DNA of 36,566 bases from Paenibacillus thalictri (GCF_004307995.1 NZ_SIRE01000048.1:1-36566), one strand, 5' to 3'; positions 7,957-16,185 are shown, counted from the first letter of the stretch. Notes: a model not told the origin generated them from the sequence alone. Made by a program: numbers and translations.

Positions 7957-9684
7957 ATGAACCAAGCAGAAAGAGATCATCTTGAAAAAGTCCATGCGAT
8001 TTTCGACATTTTGAACGGCAGTAAAGAAGCGGATTTGCTCATGAAAAACTTAAATATTTTGGATGTGCATGGGGAGACTGTATATCAAGGTTCCATACTG
8101 ATCTACGATAAACGGATCGTAGCGCTGAATCCGGACGAATCGATCGTTAAAGTGAAGGAAGTTTTTGACGGGCACGGGCTTTATGCAATTCCGGGACTTA
8201 TTGATGCGCACTTGCACTTCGAATCGCAATTGGCAAATCCGACAGCGCTGGCTGAGGCGATGGTGCCTTGCGGCACAACGACCATTTATGCCGAATGTTT
8301 GGATCTTCTCAGCGCGGCAGGAGAAAATGGCGTACAAGCGGCCAAAGACTTATTCAAGGACTACGATAAACTGCCTTACCGGTTGTATGCGTTTGCACCG
8401 GGCAAAAAGACCGCCGCTTCGGTAACCAAAGCCGTTTTGGACATGGAGCCTGTCATCGGGCTGGGTGAATTTGAACATTTCACATACAGCTCGGGGAATG
8501 AGGATGATTTCCACAAAGCGGCCTGGGTAAGGGCCAGAGGCGGTTTTATCAACGGACATTGGGGAGTGACCGCCCTCTCCGATATGGTATTAAATTATTT
8601 GCCGGCGATTGGCGTATCCAATAATCACGATGTGTGGAATGTCGACGATATCGAAAAAAGTATTCGTTATGGGTTTGCAACCCAAATTAAGTTTGGGGTA
8701 GGAAGCAGTGAGGTGATCAAAACATTGCTTCGCGCCATCGTAGACCGCAAATTCCCGACGGACAACTTTATGCTTTGTACGGATAACATATCGATTGAAC
8801 GATTGCAGAAGATGGGGCATATGGATTGGATCATTTCCTTGTGTGCGGAGATGGGGATCAGTCCGATCAAAGCGATTAAAATGGCTTCTTATAACACGGC
8901 GAAATCTTTCCATATGGAAGATCAGATCGGTTCTTTGACGCCGGGACGCTTCGCGGACATCGTGCTGACAGACAGCTTATCGAAGATCAATCCGCTTTAT
9001 GTGTTTAAAGACGGCGAGTTGATTGCCAAAGACAAGAAGCTGTTAAAGAATGCCGAAATCGATTACTCCACTATGTGCACGGAGGGGATAAGAGGGTTAG
9101 ATGATTTAACGCCGGAGCAGCTTGATATTGTACCGCTGGAAGTTTCGGCAGACGGCAAACAAGCTAAAGTCTATTTATTTGACGTCTACGGCCGCGGCCA
9201 CGCCAAGTTTTATCAGGAAATCTGGGTGCCGATACAAGACGGCAAAGTCGTGCCGGAATATGAAGGCGAGAAGTTCAGCCGTCTGTCCGTCATTCAGCGT
9301 TATGCGGATGGAACACGGCATGTCATCAACGGTTTATTTAAAGGCGTATATGTGGAACGCGGTGCTGTTGCCACGTTCTGGCCTGCTCCAACGCCCTATT
9401 TTGTCGTGGTCGGACAGGAAAGTGAGGAAATGTGCTATTGCGTCAAGGAAGTCGACCAATATTCAGGAGCATGCATCGTAACGGAAAACCAAATAAAACA
9501 AAGCATCATGCCGCTTGAAATTTACGGCGTGATGGCCAATATGACTGTAGATGAATTAACGTCCAGCGCAGCTGCGATTGATGCGGCCCTGGAGAAAATG
9601 GGCAACCGCAATGAAGGCGAACCCGTTGTCAACAAGCTGCTGAGCCTGTTTATTTCACTGCATCGCTTCCGCTTCATGGAATAA
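7957..9684 (+). CDS. Adenine-deaminase-like amidohydrolase
   Basis: This 575-aa metal-dependent hydrolase of the amidohydrolase superfamily is closest in layout to adenine deaminases. Visible features are the HxH metal pair in GLIDAHLHFES (His85, His87), CGTTTIYAE, VIGLGEF (Glu171), NGH (His201), His224, CTDN (Asp276), the MASYNTAK and LTPGRFADIVL barrel end, and a large C-terminal domain. Two signature blocks differ from adenine deaminase: the usual DPHE is ECLD at about 113-116, and SDHE is NNHD at 222-225. Adenine may therefore not be the substrate. AAAGGAG lies before the ATG. Four LacI-type operators upstream indicate tight control. A terminator-like hairpin follows, then a YczE-type membrane gene. 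Confidence 0.85.
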   Translation: MNQAERDHLEKVHAIFDILNGSKEADLLMKNLNILDVHGETVYQGSILIYDKRIVALNPDESIVKVKEVFDGHGLYAIPGLIDAHLHFESQLANPTALAEAMVPCGTTTIYAECLDLLSAAGENGVQAAKDLFKDYDKLPYRLYAFAPGKKTAASVTKAVLDMEPVIGLGEFEHFTYSSGNEDDFHKAAWVRARGGFINGHWGVTALSDMVLNYLPAIGVSNNHDVWNVDDIEKSIRYGFATQIKFGVGSSEVIKTLLRAIVDRKFPTDNFMLCTDNISIERLQKMGHMDWIISLCAEMGISPIKAIKMASYNTAKSFHMEDQIGSLTPGRFADIVLTDSLSKINPLYVFKDGELIAKDKKLLKNAEIDYSTMCTEGIRGLDDLTPEQLDIVPLEVSADGKQAKVYLFDVYGRGHAKFYQEIWVPIQDGKVVPEYEGEKFSRLSVIQRYADGTRHVINGLFKGVYVERGAVATFWPAPTPYFVVVGQESEEMCYCVKEVDQYSGACIVTENQIKQSIMPLEIYGVMANMTVDELTSSAAAIDAALEKMGNRNEGEPVVNKLLSLFISLHRFRFME

Positions 9685-9715
9685 TTTTCGACACTTGAGA
9701 TGTTTTGAGTTTGAA

Positions 9716-9751
9716 AGTGCTCCGAATCTTTGATACAAAGAAAGGAGCACT
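9716..9751 (+). terminator. Nested hairpin after the amidohydrolase gene
   Basis: AGTGCTCC (9716-9723) pairs with GGAGCACT (9744-9751), and TCTTTG (9727-9732) pairs with CAAAGA (9736-9741) inside it. The tail is CTTCCTTCC rather than a pure T-run, so termination may be partial. Confidence 0.6.
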
Positions 9752-9794
9752 CTTCCTTCCGATTCAATGAAAGCGCCTCCTTGAGGGGGATGAT

Positions 9795-9841
9795 TTGGAA
9801 GCGCTTTATCCATTGGAACGGATACCGCTGCGTTATATAAT
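9795..9841 (+). promoter_or_regulatory. Promoter of the YczE-like gene with cre-like box
   Basis: TTGGAA (9813-9818) and TATAAT (9836-9841) are exactly 17 bp apart, so the membrane gene has its own promoter. Just upstream, TTGGAAGCGCTTTAT (9795-9809), with palindromic core AAGCGCTT, resembles a CcpA cre site or another LacI-family operator, but its right end departs from the cre consensus. Confidence 0.65.
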
Positions 9842-9891
9842 GAACGTTTGAAAGCACAAATAACAAATATTCCGGAGAAAGAGGAAGATAT

Positions 9892-10602
9892 ATGGAAAAA
9901 GCAAACAATATCGCCGAAATGCAAAGCAGCAGCAGTTTAACCAAACGGTGGATCATGTATTTGATCGGTATTTATATATTAACCATTGGTGTGAGCTTGG
10001 CCATAAGAGCGGGGATCGGGATTTCGCCTCAAAGCAGCTTGACGCGAGTCATGACGGTCGTTTATCCTCAGCTGACGCAAGGAACCTACAATTTCATACT
10101 GGAACTGATTATGCTGTTTTTGACCTATGTGGTTATGCCTAAAGACTTTAAATTAAAAAACTTTATGTCGCTGATTCCGTCCTTCGCTTTAGCCGTATGT
10201 TTGGACCTCAACTTGCAAATGACCAGCTTCATTCAGCTGGAAATGTATTACCAGAAACTGCTGCTGCTTGCTTTCGGAGACGCCGCCTTGGCTTTTGGCT
10301 TGTTCTTGATGATTCGTGCCAACCTGATTCTTATGCCTATTGATATGTTTGTTCATACTGTAGTGAAGAAAGTTCAAAGAAAATGGGGCAATGTCAAAAC
10401 GATATTTGATTGCTCATTGCTTGTTATATCGGCATGCATCGGGTTGATTTTCTTGAACAAAATCATGTTTATCCGCGAAGGCACAGTGCTCAACGCGATA
10501 TTTGTCGGGCAGTATCTAATCTTGTATTCATTTCTGTTTAAGAAGTTTTCGGCCAGAAGCGCCGCACCGGAAGCGCAATCCCCCAATATATTAAAAGATT
10601 AG
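9892..10602 (+). CDS. YczE/YitT-type integral membrane protein
   Basis: This 236-aa multi-helix membrane protein resembles the YczE/YyaS group. It begins with a short cytoplasmic stretch, then IMYLIGIYILTIGVSLAIRAGIGISP, which is the typical first helix and loop. About five further hydrophobic segments follow, including the helix around LLLAFGDAALAFGLFLMIRANL and the loop LMPIDMFVHTVVKK. The last helix is FVGQYLILYSFLF. GGAGAAAGAGG lies upstream of the ATG. No transport substrate is established for this family. It has its own SigA promoter but lies directly after the amidohydrolase gene, so it may move a substrate or product of that enzyme; this is inference from position only. Confidence 0.85.
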   Translation: MEKANNIAEMQSSSSLTKRWIMYLIGIYILTIGVSLAIRAGIGISPQSSLTRVMTVVYPQLTQGTYNFILELIMLFLTYVVMPKDFKLKNFMSLIPSFALAVCLDLNLQMTSFIQLEMYYQKLLLLAFGDAALAFGLFLMIRANLILMPIDMFVHTVVKKVQRKWGNVKTIFDCSLLVISACIGLIFLNKIMFIREGTVLNAIFVGQYLILYSFLFKKFSARSAAPEAQSPNILKD

Positions 10603-10612
10603 GGGTTCGAAA

Positions 10613-10732
10613 CTGGAGTATATATTTGCCGGCATCATGATGGCTGTCGCGGACGTATCCGCACATATCCAGGAAGTATCGGCCGCGGTGGAGCAGATGT
10701 CCGTGTTGATGAACACGCACTTGGGGAAGTGA
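10613..10732 (+). pseudogene. 3' scrap of a methyl-accepting chemotaxis protein gene
   Basis: A 39-codon open stretch ending in TGA at 10730-10732 encodes AVADVSAHIQEVSAAVEQMSV and a short tail. This matches the style of the signalling coiled coil near the end of chemoreceptors (ISAxxQEVSAAVEQMSA). There is no start codon context or ribosome binding site, and an in-frame stop lies at 10592. It is most likely what remains of a deleted receptor gene. The following terminator may have belonged to it. Confidence 0.55.
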
Positions 10733-10738
10733 AAGCAT

Positions 10739-10787
10739 AAGAAGCTTGTTCCTGCAGCAATCGGGAATGAAGCTTCTTTTCTTTTTT
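10739..10787 (+). terminator. Rho-independent terminator
   Basis: AAGAAGCTT (10739-10747) pairs with AAGCTTCTT (10770-10778), with an inner TTCC/GGGAA helix, followed by TTCTTTTTT. It closes the YczE-like gene and the chemoreceptor scrap. Confidence 0.88.
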
Positions 10788-10791
10788 ACAC

Positions 10792-10821
10792 TTGACATAC
10801 CCATGGGGGGTATTGTATATT
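10792..10821 (+). promoter_or_regulatory. csoR promoter with CsoR operator
   Basis: TTGACA (10792-10797) and TATATT (10816-10821) are 18 bp apart. The spacer carries TACCCATGGGGGGTA (10798-10812), a GC-rich dyad of the type bound by CsoR repressors, placed so that bound CsoR would block RNA polymerase until copper releases it. Confidence 0.85.
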
Positions 10822-10843
10822 TAATTCAAGAGGTGATGCTGAT

Positions 10844-11170
10844 ATGGAACAAACCATCGAGCTGCAGCAGGAACCCTGTTGCACGAGCGATATAAGAAAA
10901 AGCCACCATTCGGACAAATTAAAGGCGAATTTGTCCTCGCGCTTGAACCGGATCGAAGGGCAGATCCGGGGGATTAAAGGATTGATCGAGAAGGATACTT
11001 ATTGCGACGATGTGCTTAATCAGATCGCAGCCGCGCAGTCGGCGCTTAACTCAGTTGGCAGGCTTTTGCTCGAAGGCCACATGAAGAGTTGTGTGGTTGA
11101 ACGAATTCAAGACGGCGATCGGGAAGTAATTGATGAGCTGCTGATAACTATGAATAAACTGATGAAATAA
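10844..11170 (+). CDS. csoR: Copper-sensing repressor CsoR
   Basis: This 108-aa all-helical repressor belongs to the CsoR/RcnR family. It shows RLNRIEGQIRGIKGLIEKDTYCDDVLNQIAA and GHMKSC, giving the three family copper ligands Cys54, His79 and Cys83. The N-terminus has an extra Cys-Cys (12-13) and His-His (21-22) that are not part of the canonical site. GAGGTGAT lies upstream of the ATG. It heads a copper resistance cluster with copZ 20 bp downstream and copA beyond. Operators of the CsoR type occur in its own promoter and before copA, so autoregulation and control of copA are expected. Cu(I) binding releases the protein from DNA in characterised homologues. Confidence 0.95.
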   Translation: MEQTIELQQEPCCTSDIRKSHHSDKLKANLSSRLNRIEGQIRGIKGLIEKDTYCDDVLNQIAAAQSALNSVGRLLLEGHMKSCVVERIQDGDREVIDELLITMNKLMK

Positions 11171-11190
11171 TATCGATGGAGGGATTGTAT

Positions 11191-11391
11191 ATGCAAAATG
11201 TAACTTTAAAGGTAGAGGGTATGTCCTGCGGACATTGCGTCAATTCGGTGGAAGGCGCGGTTAAACAGCTGGGAGCTGCGGCCAAAGTAAACTTGGCGGC
11301 GAAATCGGTGGATGTGCAGTTTGACGAATCCAAGCTTACGCTTGCCGCTATTAAAGACGCAATAGAAGATCAAGGATACGACGTCGTCTAA
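11191..11391 (+). CDS. copZ: Copper chaperone CopZ
   Basis: This 66-aa soluble heavy-metal-associated (HMA) domain protein carries the metal-binding motif GMSCGHC, with Cys13 and Cys16. It has the expected beta-alpha-beta pattern and ends GYDVV. The start at 11191 is supported by GGAGGG about 8 bp upstream; an ATG at 11176 overlaps this site and would add five residues not seen in the family. The protein carries Cu(I) to the efflux ATPase and probably to CsoR. It follows csoR by 20 bp and is followed by a terminator, so csoR and copZ form one transcription unit. Confidence 0.95.
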   Translation: MQNVTLKVEGMSCGHCVNSVEGAVKQLGAAAKVNLAAKSVDVQFDESKLTLAAIKDAIEDQGYDVV

Positions 11392-11399
11392 TGACAGTC

Positions 11400-11430
11400 G
11401 GAGCCATCTGCCGGTGGCTCCCCTTTTTTT
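11400..11430 (+). terminator. Rho-independent terminator between copZ and copA
   Basis: GGAGCCA (11400-11406) pairs with TGGCTCC (11415-11421), followed by CC and seven T. It separates csoR-copZ from copA, which has its own operator. Confidence 0.9.
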
Positions 11431-11440
11431 GAATATTATC

Positions 11441-11460
11441 ATACCCTAGTGGGGTATAAT
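11441..11460 (+). promoter_or_regulatory. copA operator and -10
   Basis: ATACCCTAGTGGGGTAT (11441-11457) is a second CsoR-type dyad and overlaps TATAAT (11455-11460). A weak -35 candidate TTGAAT (11429-11434) is 20 bp away, inside the terminator tail. This supports separate copper-induced transcription of copA. Confidence 0.8.
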
Positions 11461-11475
11461 TAGAAGGTGATGACT

Positions 11476-13728
11476 ATGAGCGAATCTGCAGCCGCAAGAC
11501 AAGAAGAGACGACACTGCAAATAACCGGTATGACCTGCGCCGCGTGCGCAAACCGGATTGAAAAGGGTTTAAACAAGCTGGAGGGCGTTTCGGCGGCAAC
11601 GGTCAATTTTACGATGGAGACGGCGCATGTGGCATTTGCGCCAACCAGCGTATCGGTGCCCGATCTGATGAAGAAAGTCGAGCAGCTTGGCTACAAAGCG
11701 ATGATCAAAGAGGAAAGCAAGGACAACGGGGACAAGCGGCGCCGAGAAATTGGCCGGCAAAAGCGGAAGCTTGCCGCTTCGGCGGTGCTTTCGCTGCCGC
11801 TCTTATGGGCCATGGTAGGGCATTTCTCGTTTACTTCCTGGATCTGGGTGCCGGCGTTGTTTATGAATCCATGGTTCCAGTTAGTATTGTCGATTCCGGT
11901 GCAGTTTATCATCGGCAGACAATTCTACGTCGGAGCTTATAAAGCGCTGCGCAGCGGCAGCGCCAATATGGATGTGCTGGTTGCGCTGGGCACGTCGGCG
12001 GCTTATTTTTACAGCTTATATTTGACCTTTCAGACGATCGGCAACGGCCATCACCAAGTGGATATGTATTATGAAACTAGTTCGGTCCTGATTACGCTCA
12101 TTTTGCTTGGCAAGTTGTTTGAAGCTTTGGCCAAAGGCCGTTCCTCGGAGGCGATCAAAACGCTGATGGGACTGCAAGCGAAGACGGCTCGGGTCATTCG
12201 CGACGGCCGGGAAATCGACGTTCCGATCGAACAGGTGGTTGCCGGCGATCTGTTTGTCGTGAAGCCAGGGGAAAAGGTGCCGGTTGATGGGGAAGTGCTG
12301 GAAGGCGCTTCTGCGGTGGACGAATCGATGCTGACCGGAGAAAGCCTCCCGGTGGAAAAGCGGGCTGGCGATACGGTCGTCGGAGCGACCATTAACAAAA
12401 ACGGCGTATTGCAGGTTCGCGCCACCAAGGTCGGAAAAGAAACGGCGCTTGCGCAAATTATTAAAGTGGTCGAGGAAGCGCAAAGCTCCAAAGCGCCGAT
12501 CCAACGTATCGCCGATGTCATTTCCGGAATTTTTGTTCCTATTGTGGTTGGTATTGCTGTTGTAACTTTTTTTGTATGGTTTTTCGGAGTCGATGCAGGC
12601 AATTTCTCCGGCGCTTTGGAAAAGGCGATTGCGGTGCTTGTCATTGCTTGTCCGTGCGCTTTAGGCTTGGCGACGCCCACTTCGATTATGGCCGGCTCAG
12701 GACGGGCCGCCGAGCTGGGCATCCTGTTTAAAGGAGGCGAGCATTTGGAAGCGGCCCACCGGATTACAGCCGTCGTGCTGGATAAAACGGGCACCGTGAC
12801 CAAAGGCAAACCGGAGCTGACAGATGTCCTCGCCGCTGAGGGTGTAGACAAGGCGCAGCTGCTTGCTTGGGCGGGCGCTGCCGAACGCGGATCCGAGCAT
12901 CCGCTTGCTGAAGCGATTGTCAAAGGCATCGAAGCGGAAGGCATTCCATTGCCGGCGGCCCAATCGTTCGAAGCGATTCCCGGTTACGGCATCCGGGCCG
13001 CTGTCGACGGAAAACAGCTGTTGATCGGCACACGCAAACTGATGATTCGCGAACACGTCGACGTTCAGGCTGCGCTTGCTGACATGAACCGGCTCGAAGA
13101 AGCAGGTAAAACCGCCATGCTGATCGCCGTAGACGGCGTATATGCCGGGCTGGTCGGCGTGGCGGATACGATCAAAACGACTTCCAGACAGGCCGTTCAG
13201 CGCTTGAAGGACATGGGATTGCATGTTGTGATGATGACCGGCGATAACGAACGGACCGCTAAGGCGATTGCCGGGCAAGCCGGGATCGACCACGTGCTCG
13301 CCGAGGTGCTTCCGGAAGGCAAGGCCGCCGAAGTCAAGAAATTGCAGGCAGCCGGTCATAAAGTCGCGATGGTCGGCGACGGTATCAACGACGCTCCCGC
13401 GCTCGCCGCGGCGGATATCGGGATGGCGATCGGTACGGGGACCGACGTGGCGATGGAGGCAGCTGACGTGACTTTGATGCGCGGCGACTTGAACAGTATC
13501 CCCGATGCCGTAGCGATGAGCAAGGCGACCATGCGCAACATTAAACAGAACTTGTTCTGGGCGCTGGCTTATAACGTGATTGGCATTCCGATTGCAGCAA
13601 GCGGTTTTCTCGCTCCTTGGCTTGCCGGTGCGGCGATGGCGCTCAGTTCGGTCTCGGTCGTATTAAACGCGCTGCGGCTGCAGAAGGCCAAAGTCGATGC
13701 TGCTATTCGTGAAACCGCAGCCGAATAA
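11476..13728 (+). CDS. copA: Copper-exporting P1B-type ATPase CopA
   Basis: This about 750-aa membrane ATPase exports Cu(I). It has a single N-terminal HMA domain with MTCAAC (Cys21, Cys24), where many Bacillus relatives have two. Membrane helices follow, then the actuator TGES loop, the copper-path CPC motif in helix 6 (about 392-394), the phosphorylated Asp436 in DKTGT, SEHPLAEAI in the nucleotide domain, MMTGDN, GDGINDAPAL, and the final-helix motifs YN and MALSSVSVVLNALRL, which mark Cu(I) specificity. ATG 11476 is preferred because AGAAGGTG lies 6 bp upstream; GTG 11467 and ATG 11470 overlap it. A His-rich lipoprotein gene follows 39 bp later in the same transcription unit. Confidence 0.97.
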   Translation: MSESAAARQEETTLQITGMTCAACANRIEKGLNKLEGVSAATVNFTMETAHVAFAPTSVSVPDLMKKVEQLGYKAMIKEESKDNGDKRRREIGRQKRKLAASAVLSLPLLWAMVGHFSFTSWIWVPALFMNPWFQLVLSIPVQFIIGRQFYVGAYKALRSGSANMDVLVALGTSAAYFYSLYLTFQTIGNGHHQVDMYYETSSVLITLILLGKLFEALAKGRSSEAIKTLMGLQAKTARVIRDGREIDVPIEQVVAGDLFVVKPGEKVPVDGEVLEGASAVDESMLTGESLPVEKRAGDTVVGATINKNGVLQVRATKVGKETALAQIIKVVEEAQSSKAPIQRIADVISGIFVPIVVGIAVVTFFVWFFGVDAGNFSGALEKAIAVLVIACPCALGLATPTSIMAGSGRAAELGILFKGGEHLEAAHRITAVVLDKTGTVTKGKPELTDVLAAEGVDKAQLLAWAGAAERGSEHPLAEAIVKGIEAEGIPLPAAQSFEAIPGYGIRAAVDGKQLLIGTRKLMIREHVDVQAALADMNRLEEAGKTAMLIAVDGVYAGLVGVADTIKTTSRQAVQRLKDMGLHVVMMTGDNERTAKAIAGQAGIDHVLAEVLPEGKAAEVKKLQAAGHKVAMVGDGINDAPALAAADIGMAIGTGTDVAMEAADVTLMRGDLNSIPDAVAMSKATMRNIKQNLFWALAYNVIGIPIAASGFLAPWLAGAAMALSSVSVVLNALRLQKAKVDAAIRETAAE

Positions 13729-13767
13729 TCGTATTTTTGAGAAGCAGGATAAGAGGGGGAATGATCC

Positions 13768-14691
13768 ATGAAAAGAGGGCTGCCAATCGCGTTATTGATG
13801 TTTGCGGTACTTATAGCAGTCACCGGTTGCTCCAAACCGGTAAACCAAGATACAACCGGTCATGACTCGGGAGGCCACGGGAGTCATGGAGAAAGCGCCG
13901 CTTCCGGCGGACCGGCCAAAGGAGGCGGCACGCAGCCAAGCGGAAACGGGGATCACGCGGATAACCATAGTGGTCATTCCGGGCAAGATACCGCAGCTGC
14001 CGATACGACAAAGGCGATTTGGAAACTTTCAGCCGACAAACCTCAACCGAAATCGGATGTGACGGTCACGGTCACCATTCAAGACGCGCAAGGCAGGGCA
14101 GTGGACAAGTTCGACATCAATCACGAGAAAAAAATGCACCTTATTATCGTGAGCAAGGATTTGTCCTATTTCGACCATATTCATCCGGAATATAAGGGGG
14201 AAGGCCGCTTTGAGGTAACGACACAGTTCCCGGCAGCAGGCGATTACAAGCTGATTGCGGATTATATGCCGACCGGCGGCGCTGCGGCTACTCAAACCAA
14301 TTGGGTGACGGTTTCCGGAAATGCAGCCGCACCGGCTGCCGTCGTCGCCGATCAAACGCTGGTCAAAACGGTTGCCGGCAAGGAAGTTACGCTAGCGTTT
14401 GATCATTTGATGGCGGGCATGGACACCAATATGACGTTTCATATTACCGATCAAGCAACGAAAAAGCCGGTCACCGATTTACAACCCTATCTCGGCGCCG
14501 TGGGTCATGTCGTTATTTTAAGCGCGGATACCGAGCAGTACTTGCACGTCCATCCGACGGATGAAAAAGCCAAGGGACCGGATGCCAAGTTTATGACGAA
14601 ATTCCCGAAGAGTGGCGTGTACAAAATCTGGGGCCAATTTCAGCAAAACGGACAAACGTTTATTGTTCCTTTTGTTGTGAACGTTCCTTAA
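13768..14691 (+). CDS. Histidine-rich copper-locus lipoprotein
   Basis: This 307-aa predicted surface lipoprotein has a signal peptide and lipobox VTGC (Cys21). A low-complexity region (about 30-75) contains many His and Gly (HDSGGHGSHGE, GDHADNHSGHSGQD) and could bind metal. Two related beta-rich units follow, each with a His cluster: MHLIIVSKDLSYFDHIHPE, and VGHVVILSADTEQYLHVHP. These look like FixH/YtkA-like immunoglobulin-fold domains. GAGGGGG lies upstream of the ATG and the gene is 39 bp after copA, so it is co-transcribed and under copper control. A role in trapping or handing over copper outside the membrane is likely but not demonstrated. I do not recognise a named family member. Confidence 0.85.
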   Translation: MKRGLPIALLMFAVLIAVTGCSKPVNQDTTGHDSGGHGSHGESAASGGPAKGGGTQPSGNGDHADNHSGHSGQDTAAADTTKAIWKLSADKPQPKSDVTVTVTIQDAQGRAVDKFDINHEKKMHLIIVSKDLSYFDHIHPEYKGEGRFEVTTQFPAAGDYKLIADYMPTGGAAATQTNWVTVSGNAAAPAAVVADQTLVKTVAGKEVTLAFDHLMAGMDTNMTFHITDQATKKPVTDLQPYLGAVGHVVILSADTEQYLHVHPTDEKAKGPDAKFMTKFPKSGVYKIWGQFQQNGQTFIVPFVVNVP

Positions 14692-14701
14692 TGCAACGAA
14701 G

Positions 14702-14748
14702 AAAGCCGCAGGGCGCATGATCGCAAAAGATCTGTGCTTTGCGGCTTT
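14702..14748. terminator. Bidirectional terminator between convergent genes
   Basis: AAAGCCGCA (14702-14710) pairs with TGCGGCTTT (14740-14748), with inner pairing including GATC/GATC. It lies between the copper lipoprotein gene and the convergent spore hydrolase gene. T-runs are short. Confidence 0.7.
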
Positions 14749-14780
14749 GTTGCGGTTTGCTGCGATTGGTTCGCGCCCAT

Positions 14781-16067
14781 TTATTTCTTAACGACGTTAA
14801 AGTTATCATCGATAAGCAGCCAGTTTTGCGGGAAACTGAGTCCAAGCTTCCAATAACTGACGCCGCGCAGCTTTAATTCCTTCACCAAATTAAATTTGGC
14901 TTGAATGGAGCGGGCATCCTCGAACCAAACCACATGTTCTTTGCCATTATCGTCCCAATAATTGAAATGGGGCGCCTGTGCGCTGTAATCGTATAAAATT
15001 TCCGCATTATTGCGGCGTGCGATGTCAATTGCCTCTTGAGGACTGACTGCTTTGGCAAATGGTCCTCCTTGCACGAAGGGCAATGTCCAATCGTAGCCGT
15101 ACAAATTTTGGCCCATCATAATTTTCGATGCAGGCATTTCCGTCAGCGCGTATTCCAGAACGTTGCGTACCGGACCGATCGGCGAAACAGGCATAGGCGG
15201 ACCGCCGCTGTAGCCCCATTCATAGGTCATGATAATGACAAAATCGGCGACTTCCCCATGAACCTTGTAATCGTGCGCCGTATACCATTCGCCGGTTTGC
15301 GCGGCGCTTGTTTTGGGGGCCAGCGCGGTCGACATCAAATAACCTTCCTGATGGATCCGGGCCGCGGCTTTTCGCAGAAACCGGTTATACGCCTCCCGGT
15401 CGCTTGGATGCAGATGCTCGATGTCGAAATGGATGTCGCGGAAGTTAAGCTCCCTGGCCGTCTGCAAAATATTGTCCAGCAGCGTGTTTTGTAATTGTTC
15501 GTTATTAAGTATTTCGCTGCCCAAATCGGCGCTGAATTGGCCGTTTTCAATATTGGTCACAACGAGCATTAAGGTAACGCCGTTTTGTCCCGCCAATGCG
15601 CGTAAATCGCCAAGAGGCGGATATTTCAACGAGCCGTCGCGCAAAATCTGAAAGCTGAACGGAGCCAAATACGTGAGATGAGGCAGTGCCTCATCAAGCG
15701 ATTGCGTCAAGCTGGGTGACAAAGTGTCTGTTCGCGGTTCGATATAAGCATTGATTTCCGCGGCGCGGCGCGGACTGGGCGGGATGTACAACCGTGTCCC
15801 GACTGCGAGCTGCTGGCCCGGACTGATGGCGTTGACCTGCGCGAGTCTTGCGGTGGAAACTCCGAATTTACGCGCAATAAGCGTCAGCGAATCGCCGGGC
15901 TGCACCCAATAATACGAGCCGACAATCGGAATGACCAGCGTCTGTCCGATCACAAGATGTTGATCGGCCCGTATCCCGTTGGCCTCCGCAATCGTCGCAA
16001 CGGGCACTCCAAAAGCTTGCGAATACTGATAAAGCGTCTGACCGGGCCCTACCACCTGAATTTGCAT
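14781..16067 (-). CDS. Spore cortex-lytic enzyme YaaH/SleL-type (LysM-LysM-GH18)
   Basis: This about 428-aa enzyme matches Bacillus YaaH (427 aa) in length and layout. Two LysM domains (about 6-47 and 53-96; VGPGQTLYQYSQAFG and VQPGDSLTLIARKFG) bind spore peptidoglycan. A GH18-like catalytic barrel follows. Its active-site strand RDIHFDIEHL carries the acidic pattern with Glu217 as the likely acid catalyst, and IIMTYEWGYSGGPPMPVSPI follows. There is no signal peptide, as usual for this group. AAGGAG lies about 8 bp before ATG 16067. YaaH/SleL proteins are N-acetylglucosaminidases acting on cortex fragments during germination, so a sporulation sigma factor probably controls it; I could not fix its promoter. 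Confidence 0.92.
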   Translation of the reverse strand: MQIQVVGPGQTLYQYSQAFGVPVATIAEANGIRADQHLVIGQTLVIPIVGSYYWVQPGDSLTLIARKFGVSTARLAQVNAISPGQQLAVGTRLYIPPSPRRAAEINAYIEPRTDTLSPSLTQSLDEALPHLTYLAPFSFQILRDGSLKYPPLGDLRALAGQNGVTLMLVVTNIENGQFSADLGSEILNNEQLQNTLLDNILQTARELNFRDIHFDIEHLHPSDREAYNRFLRKAAARIHQEGYLMSTALAPKTSAAQTGEWYTAHDYKVHGEVADFVIIMTYEWGYSGGPPMPVSPIGPVRNVLEYALTEMPASKIMMGQNLYGYDWTLPFVQGGPFAKAVSPQEAIDIARRNNAEILYDYSAQAPHFNYWDDNGKEHVVWFEDARSIQAKFNLVKELKLRGVSYWKLGLSFPQNWLLIDDNFNVVKK

Positions 16068-16164
16068 AATAATCTCCTTCAATCTGACCTGAACTGAAGC
16101 GAAACGTTTATTGCCAATATATTCAGTTCATGAGAAATGGGTGAATGACGGGGTTCCACTTTCC

Positions 16165-16185
16165 GGACATTTCGGCTGAATGTCC
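16165..16185. other. Small inverted repeat between divergent genes
   Basis: GGACATT (16165-16171) and AATGTCC (16179-16185) flank a 7-nt centre. It sits between yaaH-like and the unknown gene at 16248, upstream of a TAAAAT -10 candidate (16199-16204). It could be an operator or a chance dyad. Confidence 0.35.

Noticed and set aside
12069..12944. Minus-strand 291-codon frame inside copA
   Set aside because: It is an antisense shadow of a high-GC gene, with Ser/Ala/Pro-rich text and no family features.
16097..16113. GAAACGTTTATTG upstream of the YaaH-like gene as another LacI operator
   Set aside because: It matches only the 10-bp core AAACGTTTAT and lacks the GGTT left end, so it is more likely a chance match.
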